This document shows, piece by piece, positions 30,214 to 38,861 of a stretch of 64,000 nucleotides of DNA (the stretch's first letter is position 1; every line of letters starts with the position of its first letter). A model generated the notes under the pieces. That model was not told the DNA's origin. It did no database searches and saw only the letters and a program-made list of their open reading frames with translations. A program made the translations under genes and the position numbers. This stretch comes from Roseobacter denitrificans OCh 114 (GTDB lineage Bacteria; Pseudomonadota; Alphaproteobacteria; Rhodobacterales; Rhodobacteraceae), in the NCBI RefSeq assembly GCF_000014045.1, contig NC_008209.1, positions 434,001 to 498,000 on the forward strand, in the 5' to 3' direction.

Positions 30214-31290
30214 TTAGCCGACCTTGAAGCCCCAGAAATCCGTACGGTCCGCCATGAAATACCCGGGCTGAGACCGCATGATCCCGTGCAGTTCCACGGT
30301 GCTGCCCGCGCTCAGGCTGGCCAGTGTCTGGATCGAAATCGTTGTGCGCCCGTTGAAATGGGCGGCGGTGTTTTCAACCTGCGACCCTGAGATGGGGGTG
30401 ACACCATTAATCAGCAATTGCGCGCCCATGCGGGCCGCGGTGCTGGAATCGGCCTTGAACGTCAGCAAGGCCCCGAGTTGATAGGTGCCATCCACCGGCA
30501 CGATGAACTGATTGGTTGCAGCGTCAAACACGGCCTGTTCATTGTATTCCAGATCGTTGATGGCAATCTTGGTCCATGTTCCGGCAGGGCAGAAGTTGTC
30601 AAAATTCGTCACACCTTTGAAACGGGGCAGGCGCGGCTGATCAACGATGCCAGTGGCGTTATCCGCGATCAGGGCATCCACAAAGTTGGTGCCATCCGGC
30701 GTGGTGGCCAGCCGCAGATTGTCCGATCCAAACAGGCCCAGCAATGCGCGGGTCTGAAAATCCTGTTGAAAGACAAAGCCGTTGTCATCGGCACTGGCTT
30801 CCTTGTTGAGTGTTTTCAAAAGGCTGCCATTGCCCCCATCCGCCCGGTAAAGAGCGGTCCAGAGCGTGGCATTCAGTTTGGCGGAAAACGGTGTGTCGGG
30901 AAGCGAATTCATGCCCAGCCCGAAGGTTTCGATTTCTTCCAGTTCCGGACTGTCCAGATCGATCCACTCCGCGCCGTCATAAACCACCAGCGCATCGCGG
31001 TTGATCACATAGGCGCGCCACCCCGCGCGCGGGACAAAGAAGCGCCAGACTCCGTTTTCAAACAGGGCTACTTCGCCTTCGTGATTGGCCCATTCATTCA
31101 CCCCGCCTGCATCAATGATGTACCGCGTCCCATCTGCCGGCGATGTTGGCGGTGTTGTCTGATCATCGGCCGCGACGCCCAGTTGCGTTACGACATCAAG
31201 AATACGCAGCGCTTCATTATGGGTAACGTGCTTTTGGGCTTGGCTTGGCTGGATGAACGGCATTGACAAGCTGCTTGAGATATCGGCCAT
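30214..31290 (-). CDS. DUF2793 domain protein with C1q-like C-terminal domain
   Basis: A 358-residue protein. Residues 1-120 match DUF2793, with SMPFIQPSQAQKHVTHNEALRILD at the start and VALFENGVWRFFVPRAGWRAYV. The last 130 residues, beginning about GTWTKIAINDLEYNE and containing FIVPVDGTYQLGALLTF, resemble a C1q/TNF-like jelly roll. DUF2793 occurs in gene transfer agent head-spike proteins of Rhodobacterales, so a virion or surface spike is plausible; there are no other GTA genes here. GGGA precedes the ATG at 31288-31290. Confidence 0.8.
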   Translation of the reverse strand: MADISSSLSMPFIQPSQAQKHVTHNEALRILDVVTQLGVAADDQTTPPTSPADGTRYIIDAGGVNEWANHEGEVALFENGVWRFFVPRAGWRAYVINRDALVVYDGAEWIDLDSPELEEIETFGLGMNSLPDTPFSAKLNATLWTALYRADGGNGSLLKTLNKEASADDNGFVFQQDFQTRALLGLFGSDNLRLATTPDGTNFVDALIADNATGIVDQPRLPRFKGVTNFDNFCPAGTWTKIAINDLEYNEQAVFDAATNQFIVPVDGTYQLGALLTFKADSSTAARMGAQLLINGVTPISGSQVENTAAHFNGRTTISIQTLASLSAGSTVELHGIMRSQPGYFMADRTDFWGFKVG

Positions 31291-31490
31291 GTGAATTCCC
31301 ATTAGAAAGGTTTGAACAGCCTGCATCCTTCCTCAAAAGCCTTGCCGCCCGCTTATGCGAACGCCCGAAGGTTTTAGGTTTTGTTAGGATTCCCACGCCG
31401 GTTTTCTGCTCTGACATGCAAACCCTTGAGGTCACTCAACCATAACTTGATGCTTGCGTTGTATTACGGCGGGCGCATAATGAACGTCAA

Positions 31491-32639
31491 ATGCATGCGA
31501 CTGTAAGAGATACGCAAAAAGCCACCCTGCAACTGACGAAGCGGACACCTTCCAAATCGGGCGGTGAGAATGGATGCGTGGCACCGTCCGCATTGCCAGC
31601 CCTGCAAGGCCGGGCCAATTCCAGCCTGCCAGTGTCGCGTCTTGAGATGCTGCAAGCGCGCGCCAACCACGGCGCAGCTTCCCGATTTCCAACCACGAGA
31701 CAGCCGGTCGCACAACGGCACGTGTCATCTCAGCCCGTTCTGCAACGTGACCGCGTCAGCACAAAGCTTGGGGATCAGACCGTAAGCGCCGATCAAAGCG
31801 GTGCTCCGGAAACTCTGGCCTTTCTGGAACCCGGCAGGTCCCACGGCGGGAAATACGCGCCGGTCCACCTGACAAAGAAAATCAAAATGGCAGGCGCCGG
31901 TCTCATCAATGCCGGGGGTCTGACCCATGGTGCCCTGAATGCGCAGAATGCCGTTACGCCGGATTACCACTTTACGATCACATCGGGTTTCATGACGGCG
32001 GCTTTGGTGAATTCACCGATCAAGAACTATCTTGTGAAGCATCACAAAGCCAGTCAGATATGGACTATTGGTGCCGTAAGCAATGAGGATCTTGCGCAAA
32101 ACAAGCTTAAGGCCAACCAAATCGTCAGCGCGTTCAATGCAGATCTTGAGCTGGCGGCTGGTGCGAATTTTGACAATTTGATGCTGACCTATGATCCCGA
32201 TGGAGAAGGTCCGACCTTTGACGACGTGGTGCGCTTTCATGAAGGGGTGAAAAACACATTATTCGCGATTCCCACCGTCAACCCGGGCGGCGATCTGCCA
32301 TTTACTTCTATCAAGTTCTCGCAATTGAAGACCCATATTACCGCTGGCGCCGACCAGCTTGCGGCACAATGGAGCAAATGGACAAACAACGGTGCAGCCG
32401 CGACGCGTAACGATTTCAGGATATCCGCAGGCAAGTGGACCGATCTCGCCAAGGCCGTGAATATCCTGAACCGCATCCGGTCTAAGGCGCTTAAACTGGA
32501 AACACCCGGTGCTGCGACGCCTGCGGTTTTTGATGATGCATTTATCAACGACCAGCTCGCCGATTATGACGCGGCGAAAACGGCCATCAAGGCAAATATG
32601 CGAACAGATCAAGTGGCACATGCCGATGAATTCACATGA
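31491..32639 (+). CDS. Unknown protein with injection-system-cargo-like N-terminus
   Basis: A 382-residue protein of no recognised catalytic family. Residues 36-80 hold a doubled motif, ALQGRANSS then MLQARANHG, followed by RQPVAQRH and PVLQRD. Such LQ-(x)-ANxS repeats and P-V-(A)QR stretches are typical of the leader regions of DUF4157-type proteins and other cargo of extracellular contractile injection systems. The C-terminal 240 residues (from about GGKYAPVHLTKK) are soluble and unassigned. No clear ribosome site precedes the ATG. It is divergent from the DUF2793 gene. Base composition looks less GC-rich than its neighbours. Confidence 0.7.
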   Translation: MHATVRDTQKATLQLTKRTPSKSGGENGCVAPSALPALQGRANSSLPVSRLEMLQARANHGAASRFPTTRQPVAQRHVSSQPVLQRDRVSTKLGDQTVSADQSGAPETLAFLEPGRSHGGKYAPVHLTKKIKMAGAGLINAGGLTHGALNAQNAVTPDYHFTITSGFMTAALVNSPIKNYLVKHHKASQIWTIGAVSNEDLAQNKLKANQIVSAFNADLELAAGANFDNLMLTYDPDGEGPTFDDVVRFHEGVKNTLFAIPTVNPGGDLPFTSIKFSQLKTHITAGADQLAAQWSKWTNNGAAATRNDFRISAGKWTDLAKAVNILNRIRSKALKLETPGAATPAVFDDAFINDQLADYDAAKTAIKANMRTDQVAHADEFT

Positions 32640-32686
32640 CCGCGCATGACATTTCAGCCCCGGAACCACCGCAGGGTCGATCACTC

Positions 32687-32792
32687 TAAAGCGTCATGCA
32701 AAAAAACCAGAATCACGTAACGCCGCCTGAAATCAAATATTTCAATGCGTTACGTGATACTTTAGGTTTCAGATGATTCGTCAGACGCTCTA
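32687..32792 (-). repeat. Dispersed palindromic repeat, copy A
   Basis: About 106 bp, reading TAGAGCGTCTGACG... to ...GCATGACGCTTTA on the minus strand. The two ends are near-complementary and an inner stem CACGTAACG/CGTTACGTG pairs too, so it folds into one long hairpin. Its end supplies the TAG stop of the RTX gene (32790-32792). Confidence 0.92.
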
Positions 32793-35700
32793 GAACGCAA
32801 AATCCTCTGCGGTCAGGGAGAAATTGTTCGTGCTGAAAACAGTGACGCCACTGTCAACGCCAGCGTCATTGGTGAACTCAATTCGAATGGAACTGTCAGA
32901 GAGCCGGTCCCACTTGAGATCGCCGAGGCTTTGAACAGCGTCCATGCGCGAAAAGTCTATCGTGTCCGCGCCATCTTCCCAGTCGAGAATTTGCCCACCG
33001 CGTGACGTTTCCATGAACATGAACGTATCGGACCCGCCCCCGCCGGTCATGTCGTCACGGCCATTGGTTGACACAAGCGTGTCTATCCCCAGCTTTCCAA
33101 ACAAGGCGTCCATACCCTGTCCACCCTCGATCCAGTCGTTGCCGTTCCCGCCAAACAGCCTATCGTTCTGGGCACCGCCAAAGATAAAATCATTCCCATC
33201 CCCCCCGGTGATGAAATCGCTGCCTCTTTTGCCATGGATGTTATCGGCATTTCCGGTGCCCGACAGCTTGTTTGCACCGTCGTTGCCGACCACGTGGTTG
33301 GGCTGGTTTGGGATCGGTTCAAAGAGATCGACCCCATCGAACACGCCCTTGGCGGTCACTTTGACATCGGATTTGGTGACCTTGTCACCGTAAACCTTGA
33401 CGGTGCCCAGCAGGTCTTCGTCATGTGCGCCGCCGCCGGGCCCTTGTTGTGAGCGGACGTGCAGCATTGAAAAGTCACCGCCGCCATCCTCGCCGTAGGT
33501 GATGCGCGCAAGTTCGACCGTGTGGCCGCGCAGTTCGATCGCGTCACCATCCTGCTTTGAGTAATCCAGCAACACGTCATTGCCACCGCTTGTGACCCAA
33601 TGGTCGTGCAAGGCGTCGTTTTCACCCGCCACGGCCCGCCAGTTGATGGTGCCATCGTCCCGCGTGTGGCGGGCCAGAACAACATCCGTGGCATCCAGCA
33701 GGTAGTTGAAGATGAACGTGTCGCTGCCTTGCCCGCCGCTCACCACATCCCTGGACAGGGCAGGGGCCACCGGGATTGTGACGCGCCCTGCACCGCCTGT
33801 TTGTGCCGGGACGGGTTCGCCACCATCGGCGTAAATCCGGATCACGTCATTGCCGGATCCCGCGTAAACCTGTTGCGCGCCGGAGCCTGTCTCGACCCGG
33901 TCAACCGTCTTGATATCCGTCGGTGCTGTGATGATCACTTCCTGATGCCGCGCACTTTGGAAGTTTTGCGCGCCACCGTTGTACTCCAGCAGCCGGTCAG
34001 CCATCGTCAGGCGCTCACCGCCGTCAAAAATACCGTCACGCTGGACAGTGACGTCCGATTGGGTCACGCGATCTCCGTAAACCTTGATGGTGCCAAGGGG
34101 GTCTTCGTCATGCGCGCCGGTGGCCGTGTTGGCACCTGCTGCACCGCCGTTGCCCTGCTGGCTGATCACGGTGAGGGTCGAAAAGCTGCCGCGCGCGTCC
34201 TGCCCATAGGTAATGCTGTCCAGCTCAACCGTGTGCCCGCGTATCAGAATGGTGTCGCCTTCGCTCCTGGAGAAATCCAGGATGGTATCGCGACCAAACC
34301 CTTCCACCCAATGGTCATGCACGTTATCGTTTTCACCCGTCACGCCCCGCCAGTCGATGTGTCCGGTCACTGACGTGTGCTGTGCGATGACCTCTGCGGT
34401 CGCGTTCAGCAGCGCGTGAAACTCGAAACGGTCAGCACCCCCACCCCCGGTGAGATAGTCATCCGACGCGCCGCTGCCCAGTTTCGGGTTCGCGCGACCT
34501 GCGCTGCCAACTGTCTGTGCCGGGTCGGGTTCGCCTGCATCGCCGTATGAGATGATCCGATCATTTCCGTCGCCTGCCAGAACGGTTTGCGTCCCGCTCC
34601 CGGCGTGAAATTGATTGCTGTGCTGTGTGCCGGTGAATGTGCTGTTGATGGTCCATGGGCTGTCCAGCCCCCACAGCGGATTTGCCAGGTCTGGCGTGGA
34701 GTTATCCGCAAACCCGTCGCGTTCGGAGGCTTTGATATCCTCAAGCGCGTCGATGCCATAGAACACATTTGCCCTGACGGTGATGTCCTGCATCGTCACC
34801 TTGTCGCCATAGACCTTGATTGTGCCCAAGGGGTCTTCATCATGGGCGCCGGTTGCAGTGTTGATCCCACCTGCGCGCCCGTCGCCCTGTTGGGAGCGCA
34901 GGGTGATCAGGCTGAAATCGCCAAGCGTGTCAGCGCCGTAGGTGATCGCCGCGACCTCGACCGTATGGCCGCGAATATTAATGCTGTCCCCATCCTGATC
35001 CGAGAAATCAAGGATCACATCCTTGCCGATCCCCTCAACCCAGTGGTCGTGCACATTGTCGTTCTCGCCCGCGACCCCGCGCCAATTCACGGAGCCATCC
35101 GCGCGGGTATAAGCGTCCAGCACATCGTCCTTGGCGTTCAGCAGCAGCCGAAAGGCAAAGGTATCCTGCCCCTGACCACCGGAGATCACGTCGTTTGACT
35201 GCCCCGCGCCAATCGCTGGGGTCACCCGCCCGGCCGCCCCATTTGTCTGTGCCGGGTCAGGCTCACCCCCGTCGGAAAAGCTGAAGATCACGTCATTTCC
35301 GCCGCCGGTATCCACGACCTGCGAGCCCTCACCGATGGTCACGCGGTCCACCTGTTTAAATGCGGAACCCGTATAGTTGGTGTCGTCGGTATTGCTCGCC
35401 ACAACCCGGGTCACGCCCGCGTTCAGAGGCGCAAAAACACTGTCGGTATGGGTCAGCCGATCAATGCCGTCATTGGTGCGTTCAATATCGAGATCCCCGC
35501 GGAAAACGCGATCGCCATAGACCTTGATCTGACCCAGAGGGTCCTCGTCATGGGCGCCGGTTGCTGTATTGGCCCCACCCGCTGCGCCATTGCCTTGCTG
35601 GCTGAACAACGTGATCAGCGAATAGGAACCGCCTGCATCTGCGCCATAGGTAATACTCTCCAGCGTCATCGTATGGCCGGTGATCTTGATCTGGTCCCCT

Positions 35701-36086
35701 TCGGCCCTGCTGTAGTCGGTGATGGTATCAAGGCCAAAGCTCTCGACCCAATGGTCATGCACATCGTCGTTTTCGCCCGCGACCCCGGCCCAATCCACCT
35801 GACCTGAGGGTCGGCTGTGGGCGGTGATCACTTCCGGTGTGGCATTCAGCAAGGCTCTGAATTCGAACAGGTCAGCGCCGGCACCGCCGGTCAGAATATC
35901 GTTGCCGGGTTGTGCATTCGGCGGCGTCACGCGCCCCTGCGCCCCAGTTGTTTGCGCCGGATCAGGTTCGCCGCTATCGCCATAGGTAATGATGCGGTCG
36001 TCTCCGGCACCCAATTCAACGACCTGCGCGCCGCTGCCGATGCGCGCTGTATCCCTGAAGTCTGTGCCGGTCACTGCGATTGCCAT
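32790..36086 (-). CDS. RTX calcium-binding protein with four large internal repeats
   Basis: A 1098-residue protein. Four modules lie at about residues 17-194, 252-430, 496-674 and 733-903; each runs from a GDDRI-like RTX turn and GEPDPAQT through the strictly kept VAGENDxVHDHWV motif and GHTVEL to GAHDEDPLGTIKVYGD. Residues 934-1025 hold glycine-rich nonapeptides (GGDGNDFIFGG and similar). Such proteins are usually exported by type I secretion using an uncleaved C-terminal signal, here ending in LTAEDFAF; no secretion genes are nearby. Start MAIAVTGTDF at 36084-36086 follows GGGAG. The stop comes from a dispersed repeat. The module's function is unknown. Confidence 0.92.
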   Translation of the reverse strand: MAIAVTGTDFRDTARIGSGAQVVELGAGDDRIITYGDSGEPDPAQTTGAQGRVTPPNAQPGNDILTGGAGADLFEFRALLNATPEVITAHSRPSGQVDWAGVAGENDDVHDHWVESFGLDTITDYSRAEGDQIKITGHTMTLESITYGADAGGSYSLITLFSQQGNGAAGGANTATGAHDEDPLGQIKVYGDRVFRGDLDIERTNDGIDRLTHTDSVFAPLNAGVTRVVASNTDDTNYTGSAFKQVDRVTIGEGSQVVDTGGGNDVIFSFSDGGEPDPAQTNGAAGRVTPAIGAGQSNDVISGGQGQDTFAFRLLLNAKDDVLDAYTRADGSVNWRGVAGENDNVHDHWVEGIGKDVILDFSDQDGDSINIRGHTVEVAAITYGADTLGDFSLITLRSQQGDGRAGGINTATGAHDEDPLGTIKVYGDKVTMQDITVRANVFYGIDALEDIKASERDGFADNSTPDLANPLWGLDSPWTINSTFTGTQHSNQFHAGSGTQTVLAGDGNDRIISYGDAGEPDPAQTVGSAGRANPKLGSGASDDYLTGGGGADRFEFHALLNATAEVIAQHTSVTGHIDWRGVTGENDNVHDHWVEGFGRDTILDFSRSEGDTILIRGHTVELDSITYGQDARGSFSTLTVISQQGNGGAAGANTATGAHDEDPLGTIKVYGDRVTQSDVTVQRDGIFDGGERLTMADRLLEYNGGAQNFQSARHQEVIITAPTDIKTVDRVETGSGAQQVYAGSGNDVIRIYADGGEPVPAQTGGAGRVTIPVAPALSRDVVSGGQGSDTFIFNYLLDATDVVLARHTRDDGTINWRAVAGENDALHDHWVTSGGNDVLLDYSKQDGDAIELRGHTVELARITYGEDGGGDFSMLHVRSQQGPGGGAHDEDLLGTVKVYGDKVTKSDVKVTAKGVFDGVDLFEPIPNQPNHVVGNDGANKLSGTGNADNIHGKRGSDFITGGDGNDFIFGGAQNDRLFGGNGNDWIEGGQGMDALFGKLGIDTLVSTNGRDDMTGGGGSDTFMFMETSRGGQILDWEDGADTIDFSRMDAVQSLGDLKWDRLSDSSIRIEFTNDAGVDSGVTVFSTNNFSLTAEDFAF
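33378..36038 (-). repeat. Four tandem coding modules in the RTX gene
   Basis: Modules lie at about 36038-35505, 35333-34797, 34601-34065 and 33890-33378, each about 535 bp with spacers of 170-200 bp. The fourth lacks the NTATG stretch before GAHDED and reads LHDHWVT instead of VHDHWVE, so it is the most diverged. Confidence 0.9.
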
Positions 36087-36161
36087 TGTTGTTCTCCCTG
36101 CATGCACGCGCGCTTGCGTCCTTTGACAAGACCAAGCGTCAATTTGTTTTATGGATGCGAG

Positions 36162-36178
36162 TTCCCGTAATACGGGAA
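36162..36178. promoter_or_regulatory. Perfect inverted repeat upstream of the RTX gene
   Basis: TTCCCGTA-A-TACGGGAA, an 8-bp arm palindrome centred about 84 bp before the RTX start codon. A TTGACG box follows on the minus strand at 36142-36137, so the palindrome sits where an operator or activator site would be. Confidence 0.5.
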
Positions 36179-36357
36179 TTCTGTTTTGGCAAACCCATGC
36201 ATTTCCCAAGGGGCGGATTATTGCTTGGCAGGTTGAAATCCCGGCAGTTTCAGGCAGGTTTCATGCGTGTCGGCCCGCAATTTCAGCAGTTCCTTGCTGA
36301 AATTCAGATGTCCCTGCCAGTGCTTGTCTCAAACGTCCGGCCATGGGAGCGCATGAC

Positions 36358-37062
36358 TTATCTTATTATGCGAAAGACGTCACCACTGCCCGCATCGCGG
36401 ACCAGATCGACGCAGTCGCCGTTCCAGTGATAATCAAGGTGACGTCCCTGAACGGGTGAATGGGCGAGGTCAGGATAGAACAGGCCGACGCATTCCCCGT
36501 CACCGCGCACACTGGGATAGACGATCCCCTGACTGCCTGACGTCCTCAGTTGCGCGGCAAAATTCTGTGCGGGCAGGTAATCATCAGGATGCAACAGGGG
36601 CGCGATCGCGTCGTTCACGGTGCGAATGTCGTGCAGGTCCGCATGCACGCCAATGAACAATTCCCGAAACTGGGAGGTCCAGCCCGGGGGTTCGCCCGTG
36701 GCCAACATGAAAGCCGCATGATGGTAGGCCGTTTCATGGACCGCTGTTTCAAAATCGCTGGCGATGTAAAGCACGCCCAGCTTGCCATCGGAAAACCGGC
36801 TTGGGCGGTCGGGACTGCTGTGCGTGAACGGGGCCATCAGATAGCTGGCACCGGGTCCCCCAACACGCCTGTCCGGCGGAATAAGGTCAAGGGTGCCGAT
36901 GCTTTCCATCAGCCTGGGGTTTGTCTTTTGCTCAGCCGAAATCAGCAGCGGCCAGTCTTCGGGGTCTGCGATGTCTTCGAACAGGTCGATGGGGGGATAG
37001 GTGCTGCGGATGATGCGCACGCCGCGCGGCCAGTCAACACGCGTGATGGCCGGCTCTACCAA
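36358..37062 (-). CDS. RES-domain toxin
   Basis: A 234-residue RES-family protein; characterised members degrade NAD+ as toxins of Xre-RES modules. Visible landmarks are the Arg in RIIRSTYPP, GVLYIASDFETAVHET (substrate pocket region with Tyr and Glu) and late SQGIVYPSVRGDGECVGLFYP with the Ser. The start is taken as TTG at 37060-37062, preceded by GAGAGAGG, which overlaps the antitoxin stop by 7 bp. Confidence 0.88.
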   Translation of the reverse strand: MVEPAITRVDWPRGVRIIRSTYPPIDLFEDIADPEDWPLLISAEQKTNPRLMESIGTLDLIPPDRRVGGPGASYLMAPFTHSSPDRPSRFSDGKLGVLYIASDFETAVHETAYHHAAFMLATGEPPGWTSQFRELFIGVHADLHDIRTVNDAIAPLLHPDDYLPAQNFAAQLRTSGSQGIVYPSVRGDGECVGLFYPDLAHSPVQGRHLDYHWNGDCVDLVRDAGSGDVFRIIR

Positions 37063-37466
37063 GCACCTCTCTCCGCATCCAGATAGCGGCGCACGCGCAT
37101 CAAATCCGTCAACTCGCCCCCCCGCATGATCTCCAGCGCAGAGTGTCCACCGAAGGCTGTGTTCGGGGCCTTGACCCACGCATAAACCCTTTCCGTGTCC
37201 CGAAAAATAATGCGGAGTGCCTTGTGAATGCCGAGGATGTTGGAAAGCCGCGCCTTTGTATCGCGGCCCAACCGGCCTGGCTGCCCCGCCTTCCAGCGGC
37301 GGTAGGTGCGCACAGGCAGGTCCAGCAGCGTTGCCGCGTCTTCATCCGTGATCGCCCATTTGCCAAACAAGCGCAGAACGGCGCGCAACATGGCGGCCCC
37401 TTCCTCAGCAGTGATCGGCTGTGGCGCGAATTCCTGTGCTTTTGTTTCAAGTGGCTGCAACGACAT
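37056..37466 (-). CDS. Xre/MbcA/ParS-type antitoxin
   Basis: A 136-residue protein with an N-terminal helical region containing a helix-turn-helix (LDLPVRTYRRWKAGQPG) and the C-terminal DUF2384-type toxin-binding domain (HKALRIIFRDTERVYAWVKAPNTAFGGHSALEIM). It lies directly upstream of and overlaps the RES gene, the standard order of this toxin-antitoxin class. It probably represses its own promoter in the 37467-37676 gap. Confidence 0.9.
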   Translation of the reverse strand: MSLQPLETKAQEFAPQPITAEEGAAMLRAVLRLFGKWAITDEDAATLLDLPVRTYRRWKAGQPGRLGRDTKARLSNILGIHKALRIIFRDTERVYAWVKAPNTAFGGHSALEIMRGGELTDLMRVRRYLDAERGAW

Positions 37467-37676
37467 ATCAACACCTCATTGGCATCTTATACACAGACTA
37501 ATGCCAAATGGCAATACATGTGACCTGGATGCCATTGGCCTTAAGATGCAGTGACGCGCGGCCAGACCAGCCCATGCTGATAGAACCCCGCGCCAGGGTC
37601 GCCTGCCATTTGACGGGTCAGCGGCGGTTTTGGCCGGATTTACCGATGTTTGATAGCCGGCACGCGGACCCGTACG

Positions 37677-38846
37677 TCAGGCCGTTTTTCGCGCCTCTTG
37701 CGCCTTGAGCGCTGCCTCTAACCGCGGTTGATCCCAGCTTTCCGCAATCGCCGTTTTGAGGACATCCTGCTGGCTTGGCGGTGCCAGCCCGCCAACGGGC
37801 GGGTCATTGTCCAGATTTGTGGGAAAGGGGTAGCCTTCGGCGGTGGCTGCGATTGCCGCATGTAATTCAGCATCCGCCAACGGCAGGTCTTTCAAGGACC
37901 CGAAGGCAAGCAAGCTCGTCTTTGTGCGGTCAACCGTTTCCATTGCGCGTCCGAACGGCGATGACACCTGCAGGAGGTTCACCATGCGGTGGATGTCCCG
38001 GCTGCTGTTGGACCCGGCGGCGTGAAACAGGGCCGGGTTGAAAAACAGCGCATCCCCTTTTTCCAGCGGCAATTGCACATGGTGCTCTTCGAAATAGCTG
38101 CGGAAATCATCGCGCCGCCAGGCGGTATAGCCCGGACGGTAGCGCTGCGAAAAGGGCAGCAGCTTGGTCGGCCCGCTTTCCAATGGGGTCGCCCCATGTG
38201 CGATGCCGCCCTGCAGTGTCATCAACGGGGACAGGTCATGCACATGGGCCGGGTAGGCGGCGCAGGCCTGTGTTGTCTGAAAGCCCAGATGGTAATCGCG
38301 ATGGGCCTGTTGTGCCGACCCGCCGGGGTGCACGACGTTGACTTGTGCGGTCATTTGATAGTTCGGACCCAGCCACGCTTCGCAGGCGGCATCAATCGTG
38401 GGGTTCGCAAAATACCGCACAAAGACATCCGGGTCCGCCTCGCAGAGCTTTTGCAGCGAATTCCATATCCGATCATTGGACCCTGCGGCCGCGAAGTGAT
38501 CCGCCGCAGTCCCTTTTGCGACTTTTTCATCCGCAATGATGCGGTCATAAAGTGCGGTCGCTGCGTCAATCACCGATGTGTCGGCATAGGCATGGCGTAA
38601 AACAAACACCCCGGCCCCATGCTGTAAAACCTGTGCCCATTCCGCCATCAACGCACGGCGCGTCAGTGGCTTTTCCAACATGTCGCGCCGTTGCGCCATG
38701 TCATAAACGGGGATTTTGTGCGATACCTCAGCGGCCATCGGCACCGTTTCAGGCGCGGTCTGCTGGCGCGTCAGCGCGACGAAATCGCTGAGGTCACAAC
38801 CCGCCTCAGTATAAAAACCGGCGGCATCTTTGGGCGTCTTGTTCAT
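37677..38846 (-). CDS. Phytanoyl-CoA dioxygenase (PhyH) family protein
   Basis: A 389-residue Fe(II)/2-oxoglutarate oxygenase-like protein. The metal-binding HxD is seen in QQAHRDYHLGFQ, and a distal His with a 2-oxoglutarate-binding Arg in HAAGSNSSRDIHRMVNLL. It is the last gene of the minus-strand operon with iolB and the sugar ABC transporter, 15 bp behind iolB. A role in oxidising a sugar or cyclitol derivative is inferred from context only. Confidence 0.82.
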   Translation of the reverse strand: MNKTPKDAAGFYTEAGCDLSDFVALTRQQTAPETVPMAAEVSHKIPVYDMAQRRDMLEKPLTRRALMAEWAQVLQHGAGVFVLRHAYADTSVIDAATALYDRIIADEKVAKGTAADHFAAAGSNDRIWNSLQKLCEADPDVFVRYFANPTIDAACEAWLGPNYQMTAQVNVVHPGGSAQQAHRDYHLGFQTTQACAAYPAHVHDLSPLMTLQGGIAHGATPLESGPTKLLPFSQRYRPGYTAWRRDDFRSYFEEHHVQLPLEKGDALFFNPALFHAAGSNSSRDIHRMVNLLQVSSPFGRAMETVDRTKTSLLAFGSLKDLPLADAELHAAIAATAEGYPFPTNLDNDPPVGGLAPPSQQDVLKTAIAESWDQPRLEAALKAQEARKTA

Positions 38847-38861
38847 CGCTCGGCTCGCTTT

